A stretch of DNA of 5,939 bases from Cyanobacteria bacterium UBA1221 (GTDB taxonomy: Bacteria; Cyanobacteriota; Vampirovibrionia; Gastranaerophilales; Gastranaerophilaceae): positions 1-5,939 of the forward strand of contig DBXD01000095.1 of assembly GCA_002309425.1 (NCBI GenBank). The letters are read 5' to 3'. A program made the position numbers and the translations under genes. Position 1 is the stretch's first letter. Each line of letters opens with the position of its first letter. This document shows positions 1 to 5,939 of the stretch, piece after piece. The notes beneath the pieces were generated by a model, which saw only the letters and a program-made list of their open reading frames with translations, ran no database searches and was not told the origin of the DNA.

Positions 1-1826
1 TTGAGATATTCATCGTCAAAATCTACTAAATTTATTGCAAAATCAATAACACCTTTGTCCTTTGGCAGAGCAAGTTTCGTAGGAGCCTTTGCCACTTTGT
101 TTAGCGGAATAAAAGTTGTTCTCCCCGCTTTTGCTGATTTTAACAATTCGATGGCAACTGAGGCTACATGCTCATCATCAACAACAATATGACCCATTCT
201 TCCGCCAAATGCTATTTCCATGGCGGTAGCATATTCTTTGTCAACGGTTCCGAGCTTCATAAGAGGAGCGTGTACCCCTTTTAATTTAGCATCCATTATT
301 GTATCAATAGCAACATTTCCCGCAGAATTTGCAGCCATCTGTTTTTGGGTTTCCAGACGGGATAATTTCCCGTAAGCCATTCTTATATTGTAGTTTATAT
401 CATTAATTTCATTGTTTGTTGTGTCCCAATCGTGCATTGTTGCCTGTTGAACAGTCTTATAATCCTGCATTTCTTTTGATAATTGTTCAACGAGCTCCTG
501 CTTTAAGTCGTAATCAGAAGTATAATTAGCTTTCATCTCTTCTAATTCTTCGAGTTTGGCTTTTGCTTCTTCTACTGATTCCAAAAGATTTTTCAATTCG
601 TTTTCTAACGGGTACTTGTCTTTTAACAGTTGATTTTCTCTATCCTGTAAATCTTCCAGTTCTTTTCTCAACTTGTTACGATTTTCAATGTGCTGCTCTG
701 CAGTGCTGCTCAAGCCTGTCATATCTTCAAGAATTTTTTTTAGTTCGGCTCTCTTTTCTTTAATTTGGGCTTCAATTTTTTGTGCATTTTCTTCTTTTAG
801 TGTAATTTGCAGTTTTGCATCATCTATTTTTTTCTTATAACCTTCAATACCGTTGTAAGCGTTTTCAATTGTTCGTTTGTTGTCATGAATCTGTTTATCC
901 GCAAAATTTATAGCATTATTTTTTCGGTCAATTTCGCCTTTAAACGTTTCTTCCTGTCTTTTTAATTCGATTTGCTGAGCTTCACCTTTTTCATTAACTT
1001 CTTTTCTTATTTGTTCGTATTTTTCTTTTATAAGCGAAATTTTTTCATCTAAATCCTTTGTTTTTAGTTCTTCTTCCTTTTTCTTTTTTGTAAATTCAAG
1101 GATATTTTCATGTGCCTGTTCTAAATTTCTTTTAATGTCAAAAAATCTGACCTTAACTATTTGGCTTTCATAACCTTGCTTTTCTTCTCTGAGTTTTTGA
1201 TACTTAATTGCTACTTCTCTCTCTTCTTTCAGTTGTTCAAGCATAGCGGAAATTTCCGTTAAGATTACATTTGAGCGTTCTACCCTGTTCTCAACATCAG
1301 TTAATTCATTGGTAGCCTGCTCTATTCTTCTGTCGAAGTCGGCAATTCCAGCAATTTCATCTATAATTTTTCTTCTGACTTTCGGAGTACAGTTCGTAAT
1401 TCCCTGAACATCACCCTGCATCATTACGTTATAACTGTTAGGGGTAACGTTGTACTTCTCCAGAAGGGCATGAACATTAGTAAGCGTTGTAACGCTGTCA
1501 TTTACATAGTATGTGCTGGCATACCCCTGAGTTGATTTTCTTATGCGTCTTGCAATACTTAAATCGTTGCCGCCGTCAACATCACCGAAGGTTACTTTTA
1601 CATAGGCTTCATTTTTCTTTGTGTATGTCGAAATGAAGTGAGATAAATTCTCGGCTCTCAGTTCGCTGGCATTAGCCAGACCCAGAGCAAACAAAACACT
1701 GTCTATGATGTTACTTTTCCCCGATCCGTTTGGCCCTGAAACCGTAGTAAATCCTTTTAGCAAGGGTATTTCGGACTTGTTTGCAAATGACTTGAAGTTA
1801 TCTATTTCCAGTTGTTTTATGTACAT
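1..1826 (-). CDS. smc: Chromosome segregation/condensation ATPase Smc, N-terminal half (cut by the left window edge)
   Basis: Smc is the ABC-type ATPase of the bacterial condensin complex, acting in the cytoplasm on the nucleoid with ScpA and ScpB. About 608 residues are visible. The head shows MYIKQLEIDNFKSF at the start, Walker A GPNGSGKSN at residues 31-39 (K37), the R-loop arginine at R57 (SELRAENL) and a Q-loop glutamine at Q138 (MMQGDVQ), followed by IIDEIAGIADFDRRIEQA near 155-172. Residues about 170-505 are a long Glu/Lys-rich coiled coil. The hinge begins near 515 (LKGVHAPLMKLG, then AIAFGGRMG-like AMEIAFGGRMGHIVV) and is truncated at the window edge; the second coiled coil and the C-terminal head with signature and Walker B motifs lie outside. 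The ATG is chosen because it places the Walker A lysine at 37, the usual position, and has AGGA five bases upstream. The gene is divergent from the transporter and has its own strong promoter. The Q-loop resembles cyanobacterial/archaeal Smc. Identification is secure. Confidence 0.97.
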   Translation of the reverse strand, partial: MYIKQLEIDNFKSFANKSEIPLLKGFTTVSGPNGSGKSNIIDSVLFALGLANASELRAENLSHFISTYTKKNEAYVKVTFGDVDGGNDLSIARRIRKSTQGYASTYYVNDSVTTLTNVHALLEKYNVTPNSYNVMMQGDVQGITNCTPKVRRKIIDEIAGIADFDRRIEQATNELTDVENRVERSNVILTEISAMLEQLKEEREVAIKYQKLREEKQGYESQIVKVRFFDIKRNLEQAHENILEFTKKKKEEELKTKDLDEKISLIKEKYEQIRKEVNEKGEAQQIELKRQEETFKGEIDRKNNAINFADKQIHDNKRTIENAYNGIEGYKKKIDDAKLQITLKEENAQKIEAQIKEKRAELKKILEDMTGLSSTAEQHIENRNKLRKELEDLQDRENQLLKDKYPLENELKNLLESVEEAKAKLEELEEMKANYTSDYDLKQELVEQLSKEMQDYKTVQQATMHDWDTTNNEINDINYNIRMAYGKLSRLETQKQMAANSAGNVAIDTIMDAKLKGVHAPLMKLGTVDKEYATAMEIAFGGRMGHIVVDDEHVASVAIELLKSAKAGRTTFIPLNKVAKAPTKLALPKDKGVIDFAINLVDFDDEYL

Positions 1827-1831
1827 AATGT

Positions 1832-1835
1832 TCCT
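1832..1835 (-). promoter_or_regulatory. Ribosome binding site of smc
   Basis: On the minus strand AGGA lies five bases upstream of the smc ATG (AGGAACATTATG). It is short but well placed, and supports the chosen start. Confidence 0.6.
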
Positions 1836-1864
1836 GTTTTTACTAATCCCTATTGAGTGATTGC

Positions 1865-1902
1865 GGAATTATTCCTTTTTATACTTGTTATTATGGGATA
1901 AT
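1865..1902 (-). other. Two short inverted repeats in the predicted smc 5' leader
   Basis: Two perfect small inverted repeats lie between the predicted smc transcription start and its ATG. One is GGAAT-T-ATTCC at 1865-1875 (5+1+5 on the plus strand). The other is ATTAT-GGG-ATAAT at 1890-1902 (5+3+5), starting only a few bases downstream of the predicted transcription start near 1908. Either could be an operator half-site pair or a weak RNA hairpin. In AT-rich DNA such short repeats also arise by chance, and no known regulator site is recognised here, so the functional reading is weak. Confidence 0.2.
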
Positions 1903-1914
1903 CGCTCTTTTACT

Positions 1915-1943
1915 ATTAGACACTATTTTTGCACGTCTGTCAA
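1915..1943 (-). promoter_or_regulatory. Sigma70-type promoter of smc
   Basis: On the minus strand a perfect -35 box TTGACA (1938-1943) is followed by a 17-base spacer and a -10 box TCTAAT (1915-1920), five of six matching the consensus. The predicted transcription start is near 1908, giving a leader of about 80 bases before the smc ATG. The 17-base spacing and near-consensus boxes predict strong, constitutive housekeeping expression. Confidence 0.8.
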
Positions 1944-1982
1944 ACAGGTTAACAAAATTTTAAATAATGAAAATCTTTTTTC

Positions 1983-2011
1983 TTGACTATGTTTCTTATT
2001 CTTTGTATTTT
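1983..2011 (+). promoter_or_regulatory. Probable sigma70-type promoter of the transporter/radical SAM operon
   Basis: TTGACT (1983-1988, five of six) is followed by a 17-base spacer and TATTTT (2006-2011, four of six). The transcription start would fall near 2018, giving a leader of only about 30 bases, too short for a riboswitch such as a cobalamin element. It is separate from the divergent smc promoter, with about 40 bases between the two -35 boxes. The -10 box is poorer than that of smc, suggesting weaker or activator-assisted expression; that part is inference. Confidence 0.6.
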
Positions 2012-2033
2012 ATCTTTAGGAGTAATTGATATA

Positions 2034-2038
2034 GAGGG
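2034..2038 (+). promoter_or_regulatory. Ribosome binding site of the transporter gene
   Basis: GAGGG lies nine bases upstream of the ATG at 2048, at normal spacing. A better-looking AGGAG at 2018-2022 is about 25 bases upstream of the ATG, too far to serve this start, and falls at the predicted transcription start. Confidence 0.55.
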
Positions 2039-2047
2039 ATTACGTAA

Positions 2048-3433
2048 ATGGATAATAATAATGAGTTGAAGAAGTTTTCAACCGCACAGTTTTTGAACTT
2101 TTGTCTGGGCTTTTTCGGTTTGCAGTTTGCCTGGCAGATGAGGATTATTTTATCAGGACCCGTAACGGAGAGTTTGGGAGCTTCCCCGTTTTTGTACGGG
2201 TTAATATGGCTTGCGGGACCTTTTACCGGGATGGTTGTTCAGCCGATAGTGGGTGCTTTAAGTGATAAAACAGTATCTCCGTTCGGAAGACGCCGCCCTT
2301 ATTTGCTTGGCGGTGCTATTATTGCATCTTTGGCTTTATGGTTATTCCCGAATTCGGGGAGCATTGCAGATTGTATTCAGGTGCATACAGGTGTCAGTTT
2401 AAGCCCGCTCACGGGACTTTTGATTGCGGCAATTATGATCTGGATAATTGATGCATGTATAAATATTGCTCAGGGTCCGTACAGAGCCTTAATTCCGGAT
2501 GTAGTACCGCAGGAGCAGCATTCGCTGGCAAATTCATATATAAGTCTGGCTATCGGTTTGGGTTCTGTCGTTGCTGCGGCAACCGCTCCGTTTTTAAAAT
2601 GGGCGTTTCATTATCAGATGTCGATTCCTTCACAGTTTATAATGGCGGCACTTGCCTTTACTTTGGCAATGCTTTGGACATGTATTACAATAAAAGAAAA
2701 ATCATCGAAGAAAGAAGATGGTATTTCGGCTGAAAAGTCTGCGGATATTCCGTTCTTTCAGTCTTTAAAAGAATTTTTCCTCCTTTCGCCTGAGGTTGGT
2801 AAAATATGCTGGATGCAATTTTTTACCTGGATAGGTACAATGTGCATGATGATATTTTTTACTCAGTTCGCTGTGCATACTGTATTTGGTGTCCCTTCTA
2901 TGACGGGTGTTTCTCAGGAAGTTCAAAACAGGTTTATGGAAGCACAGTTAAACGGTACAAATTTTTCTTCGGTATGTTTTGCAATATTTAATTTAGTTTG
3001 TTTCCTTGTTGCAATTCCGATTGGAATATTGTCGGCAAAATACGGAAATAAAAAGGTTCATGTAATATCAATATTGTCGATGGTTGCGGCATTTGTTGTA
3101 ATGGGACTATGTCATAATTTATTTGTTGTTGCGGCAATGATGGGGCTGGCAGGTATCGGCTGGGCAAGTATTTGTGCACTGCCTTTTGCGATGCTTTCTC
3201 AGTACATAAAGAAGGGTACGGAAGGTTCTGTTATGGGTATTTTTAATATCTTCATAGCGGGTCCGCAAGTGTTCGTATGTACTTTGGTTGCATGGTTTAT
3301 TTCAAAGTGTGATTTTGCTGTCGGAGAAAACCTTCTAAACCACCATTGGGAATATTCGTTCTTTATAGGTGCGATAACATTATTACTTGCTGCAATGGTT
3401 GCAACAAAAGTAAAAGAGATTGGTAAAAATTAA
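2048..3433 (+). CDS. Major facilitator superfamily transporter, SLC45/sucrose-proton symporter-like
   Basis: This is a 461-residue inner-membrane protein with about 12 predicted helices, roughly at residues 13-33, 47-70, 83-100, 120-141, 159-182, 195-215, 251-276, 303-328, 336-354, 357-379, 393-418 and 433-453. A charged cytoplasmic loop (216-250) separates the two six-helix halves. Between helices 2 and 3 is the family motif GALSDKTVSPFGRRRP (69-84), and after helix 4 QGPYRALIPD (142-151). The RRRP and GPxRAL patterns together are typical of the glycoside/sucrose symporter and SLC45 branch, so proton-coupled uptake of a disaccharide or similar sugar is the likeliest role. A weaker motif-A copy (GILSAKYGNKK, 326-336) begins the second half. 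The substrate cannot be read from sequence. It is the first gene of a probable operon, with the radical SAM gene starting one base after its stop. Length and both ends look complete. The MFS call is near certain, the subfamily good, and the substrate a guess. Confidence 0.9.
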   Translation: MDNNNELKKFSTAQFLNFCLGFFGLQFAWQMRIILSGPVTESLGASPFLYGLIWLAGPFTGMVVQPIVGALSDKTVSPFGRRRPYLLGGAIIASLALWLFPNSGSIADCIQVHTGVSLSPLTGLLIAAIMIWIIDACINIAQGPYRALIPDVVPQEQHSLANSYISLAIGLGSVVAAATAPFLKWAFHYQMSIPSQFIMAALAFTLAMLWTCITIKEKSSKKEDGISAEKSADIPFFQSLKEFFLLSPEVGKICWMQFFTWIGTMCMMIFFTQFAVHTVFGVPSMTGVSQEVQNRFMEAQLNGTNFSSVCFAIFNLVCFLVAIPIGILSAKYGNKKVHVISILSMVAAFVVMGLCHNLFVVAAMMGLAGIGWASICALPFAMLSQYIKKGTEGSVMGIFNIFIAGPQVFVCTLVAWFISKCDFAVGENLLNHHWEYSFFIGAITLLLAAMVATKVKEIGKN

Positions 3434-3434
3434 A

Positions 3435-4847
3435 ATGACAGAAGAAAATGCAGTTAAAAAAAAGATACTTTTAATATATCCGCCATCTCCGGTCTTAAAC
3501 AGAGAGGACAGATGTCAGCAGCCTACAAAGGAATTAATTGTAATCCCGCCGCTGCCGCCAACGGATTTGATGTACCTTGCGGCAGTATCAGAAAAGGCCG
3601 GTCTTGAAGCTAAAATTGCTGATTATAGTCAGGGCGGGAATTATGAAAGAGATTTAAAAGAATTTAAGCCGGATTATCTGTTGGTTAATGTTGCAACACC
3701 TACTTTTAATTCTGATATTTCTGCAATTACAAGAGCAAAAGAAATTCTTCCCGGTATCACCGTAATTGCAAAAGGTGCGGCGTTTATGGAGCATACTCTG
3801 GATTTAATGTATTTTGCCAAAAATATAGATTACATTTTGTACGGAGAACCTGAGGAAACATTAAGAGAATTATTAATCGGGGTTGCTCCGTACAGGATAT
3901 TAGGGTTGTATTACTGGGATGATATCAGGGTAAAATTTACCGGGTCAAGACCATTTTTGAGAGATTTGGATTCGTTGCCGTTTCCGGCAAGACATCTTGT
4001 TGATAATACCTTATACAGACGTCCGGATACAAATGAAGTGCAAGCGGTAATTAAGGTATCAAGGGGATGTCCTTTCCACTGTTTCTTCTGTCTGGCAACT
4101 CCCGTGTCAGGAGCGGAGGTAAGAAAACGTTCAGTACCGAATATTATTGAAGAAATTAAAGAATGTGTTGAAAAATACAAAATTAAAAATTTTGTATTTT
4201 GGTCGGATATTTTTAATATTGATAAAAAGTGGGTTATGGAGCTTTGTCAGGCTATTATTGATAATAAACTGAAAATTACCTGGTCTGCAAATACAAGGGC
4301 TGATACTGCCGATGAAGAAATGGCGGAAATGATGTATAAGGCGGGGTGCCGTCTGGTGAGTATCGGTGTGGAAAGCGGCTCTCAGGAAATTCTGAATAAT
4401 ATCGGCAAAAGAATTACTCTTGACGATGTCAGAATGACAGTGAAAATATTTAAAAAATTGGGCATAAAAATATACAATTATTTTGTAATAGGGTTACCCT
4501 GGGAAAATGAAGAAACTGTTGAAGAAACAATTGATTTTGCTATCGAATTGGACAGTGATTTTATTAGTTTTTATACGGCAACACCGTTTCCGGGTACAAA
4601 ATTTTACAACTATGCAACGGAGCACAACCTTATAAATTCTGATACATCATTTGAGAGTGCTTATTTTTATCCGTCTGTAAATTCGCATTACCTGACAAAA
4701 GACGAAATATTTGCCCTGCATAAAAAAGCTCTCAAGCGGTTCTATTTGCGGCCTGCATATATCCTGAAAATGCTTTTAAAAATAAAGTCCTGGCAGGAAT
4801 TTAAAAACTATTATAAAGCAGGCATGAATCTGTTATTGAGAAAATAG
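3435..4847 (+). CDS. B12-binding-domain radical SAM enzyme of unknown substrate (class B type)
   Basis: This is a 470-residue cytoplasmic enzyme. Residues about 10-145 form a cobalamin-binding-like Rossmann fold (KILLIYPPSP, then GLEAKIADYS, then YGEPEETLREL). A linker with the common LDSLPFPAR pattern follows, then a radical SAM barrel (about 200-400). This has CPFHCFFC (C212, C216, C219), the Cx3Cx2C ligands of the 4Fe-4S cluster, a glycine-rich GVESGS (311-316) and IGLPWE (352-357). The last 50 residues are a basic helical tail (FYLRPAYILK). The usual DxHxxG cobalamin motif reads DYSQGG (63-68), with serine for histidine, so cobalamin, if bound, would be His-off. No extra cysteine cluster of the SPASM type is evident. 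The family includes methyltransferases, BchE-like cyclases and hopanoid/lipid enzymes; the reaction here is unknown. I chose ATG 3435, one base after the transporter stop. An in-frame TTG at 3420 would overlap the transporter by 14 bases. Neither has a strong ribosome site, so translational coupling is likely. Confidence 0.92.
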   Translation: MTEENAVKKKILLIYPPSPVLNREDRCQQPTKELIVIPPLPPTDLMYLAAVSEKAGLEAKIADYSQGGNYERDLKEFKPDYLLVNVATPTFNSDISAITRAKEILPGITVIAKGAAFMEHTLDLMYFAKNIDYILYGEPEETLRELLIGVAPYRILGLYYWDDIRVKFTGSRPFLRDLDSLPFPARHLVDNTLYRRPDTNEVQAVIKVSRGCPFHCFFCLATPVSGAEVRKRSVPNIIEEIKECVEKYKIKNFVFWSDIFNIDKKWVMELCQAIIDNKLKITWSANTRADTADEEMAEMMYKAGCRLVSIGVESGSQEILNNIGKRITLDDVRMTVKIFKKLGIKIYNYFVIGLPWENEETVEETIDFAIELDSDFISFYTATPFPGTKFYNYATEHNLINSDTSFESAYFYPSVNSHYLTKDEIFALHKKALKRFYLRPAYILKMLLKIKSWQEFKNYYKAGMNLLLRK

Positions 4848-4850
4848 CGA

Positions 4851-5939
4851 TTAAGAATTAACTTCTTTAGTTAATTTATTAATCCATTTAATCATATCAG
4901 ACATTTCATAAGGCTTTGGAATATACAAATCAGCACCGGATTTTAAAACGGTTTCTTTTTCGTGGAATACGGAGGTTACTACAATTTTTGATTTGCAGTA
5001 GAGGTGAGAATCCTTTATTATTTTGCAAATATCCAGTCCGTATCGGTTGTCATTTTCTCCGGCATCAAGGATTATAACTGCCGGAATATAGTCTGATCTT
5101 ATTTGGTTAAATTCAGATATTGTTTGAGTTTCGTATCCCTGAAGATTAAGTACGGTTGACAGTAAAACCTTCATTGATTCATCTTTTTCTATTACAAGAA
5201 TTTTGTTATTGTATTCTTTTTGTAAAACCGAATCTGAAGCTGATATTTTTGTTCTTTCCATTAAATAATTTGATTTTGCAGGAAGTTTTGCCAGACCGTG
5301 AATATTTATTAATGCGGTAAGAAATTCATTTGTATCGTTGTATTTTTTGTTGTCGGCAGAAATAATTCCTATTGTAGTGTGGACAAATTCGGAGCGCTTC
5401 CCTGCCTGAGAATCTCCCTGAGTCATAACAAAACCTCTGGCAAGGTCAGATGCGGAATAAAATTTTTCCGATACGGTTTCAAACGCAAACACCAGAAAAT
5501 TTGCGAGCTTTTCGGCTTTAAGTTCGTCAATAATAACCAGAAATTCGTTTTCGGACAGGCAGCCTATAAAGTCTTGCGTTGACAGTGCGGAAGTGATTAT
5601 TGCCGTGTAGGTCTGAGCAAGTTTATCCGAAGCGAGTTTTGTATAAACTTCCCTGTAATTTTCAAAATTGTCAATACTGATAAGAAGTGCGGCAAGATTT
5701 TTATTATCTGAAAGAACTCGTTTTATCGCTCTCATTGAGTAATTTCTGTTAGGTATCATTTTTCTGTCATCAAGGTTAGATTCAAATTCCCTGCGCAAAT
5801 GAGCCTGTATTCGCATAACAAATTCTTTTGAATTTATTGGCTCGCTGATAAAGTCGTCTGCACCGCTTTCAAGAACTTTTAATCTGTCCGATAAGTCGGA
5901 GGATTTTGAAGTCGCAATAATTATCGGACGCATATTGTA
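4851..5939 (-). CDS. Response regulator: partial receiver, degenerate GGDEF, C-terminal receiver (start outside the window)
   Basis: The visible 362 residues are open to the right edge. The apparent ATG at 5931-5933 is inside a receiver domain (its fourth strand, RPIIIATSK), so it is not the true start. Counting from that methionine: residues 1-50 are the end of receiver 1, where the conserved KP is EP (E31-P32). Residues about 65-228 are a GGDEF fold (LLISIDNFENYREVY, later TTIGIIS), with the signature replaced by SENEF (127-131). Residues 243-360 are receiver 2, with phospho-acceptor D290 (IILDAGEND), T320 and K340 (YIPKP) present, but EK at the acidic pair (249-250, followed by D251). Cyclic-di-GMP synthesis is therefore unlikely; a phosphorylation-dependent scaffold or degenerate nucleotide sensor is more plausible. 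No DNA-binding domain is visible. The gene is convergent with the radical SAM gene, with a three-base gap between stop codons. The domain calls are firm; the partner kinase and output are unknown. Confidence 0.9.
   Translation of the reverse strand, partial: YNMRPIIIATSKSSDLSDRLKVLESGADDFISEPINSKEFVMRIQAHLRREFESNLDDRKMIPNRNYSMRAIKRVLSDNKNLAALLISIDNFENYREVYTKLASDKLAQTYTAIITSALSTQDFIGCLSENEFLVIIDELKAEKLANFLVFAFETVSEKFYSASDLARGFVMTQGDSQAGKRSEFVHTTIGIISADNKKYNDTNEFLTALINIHGLAKLPAKSNYLMERTKISASDSVLQKEYNNKILVIEKDESMKVLLSTVLNLQGYETQTISEFNQIRSDYIPAVIILDAGENDNRYGLDICKIIKDSHLYCKSKIVVTSVFHEKETVLKSGADLYIPKPYEMSDMIKWINKLTKEVNS

Noticed and set aside
1..763. Plus-strand open frames at 1-192 and 563-763
   Set aside because: They lie antisense to the clear Smc reading frame, have no recognisable domain, and are shadows of its coding sequence.
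2018..2028. AGGAG followed by TTG-ATA-TAG as a tiny leader ORF before the transporter
   Set aside because: The spacing to TTG is only three bases, the ORF would be two codons long, and the AGGAG falls at the predicted transcription start.
2012..2047. Cobalamin or SAM riboswitch ahead of the transporter/radical SAM operon
   Set aside because: The predicted leader is only about 30 bases, with no conserved box or folded element; a riboswitch of these classes would not fit.
3420..3434. TTG start for the radical SAM gene overlapping the transporter by 14 bases
   Set aside because: An ATG five codons downstream, one base after the transporter stop, is a better initiation codon. The extra residues add nothing to the conserved fold, and no better ribosome site supports the TTG.
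4856..4876. Inverted repeat AATTAAC-7 bases-GTTAATT just past the radical SAM stop, as a terminator
   Set aside because: The 7-bp stem has a single G-C pair, no clean T tract follows on either strand, and it lies within the last codons of the convergent gene. It is too weak to call a terminator.
5931..5933. ATG as the true start of the convergent regulator
   Set aside because: The reading frame stays open to the window edge, and this methionine lies in the middle of a receiver domain, after the expected position of the phospho-acceptor aspartate. It is an internal residue.

Overview
The window is AT-rich bacterial DNA carrying four protein genes: two complete, and two that run off the edges. 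The best taxonomic guess is a non-photosynthetic relative of the cyanobacteria (Melainabacteria/Vampirovibrionia, for example Gastranaerophilales). It rests mainly on the Smc head, whose Q-loop segment (YNVMMQGDVQ, then IIDEIAGIADFD) resembles the cyanobacterial and archaeal form of Smc rather than the usual Firmicute or proteobacterial one. Low GC and the gene content are compatible with this but do not prove it. No mobile element, CRISPR array, tRNA or rRNA was seen.

Layout: positions 1-1826 (minus strand) hold the N-terminal half of the chromosome-condensation ATPase Smc, cut off by the left edge inside the hinge. A 221-bp divergent spacer (1827-2047) carries a near-consensus sigma70 promoter for smc on the minus strand, a separate promoter on the plus strand, and two short perfect inverted repeats in the predicted smc leader. 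On the plus strand follow a 461-residue major facilitator transporter of the SLC45/sucrose-symporter type (2048-3433) and, one base after its stop codon, a B12-binding-domain radical SAM enzyme (3435-4847). The two look like a translationally coupled two-gene operon. Three bases beyond the radical SAM stop lies the stop of a convergent minus-strand gene (4851-5939, start outside the window). It encodes a signalling protein made of receiver domain, degenerate GGDEF domain and second receiver domain.

Functionally, smc is housekeeping. The transporter and radical SAM enzyme are the pair most likely to work together, but the sequence does not show how. The transporter would import a sugar or similar solute with protons. 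The radical SAM protein has an intact 4Fe-4S cysteine motif, while the usual cobalamin-ligating histidine is replaced by serine. The convergent regulator has lost both the GGDEF signature and the conserved receiver-1 lysine, so it looks like a phospho-relay or scaffold protein rather than a cyclic-di-GMP synthase. I do not see convincing evidence of a wholly new system. The most curious items are the transporter/radical SAM pairing, the His-less B12 domain, and the REC-GGDEF-REC architecture with altered active sites.
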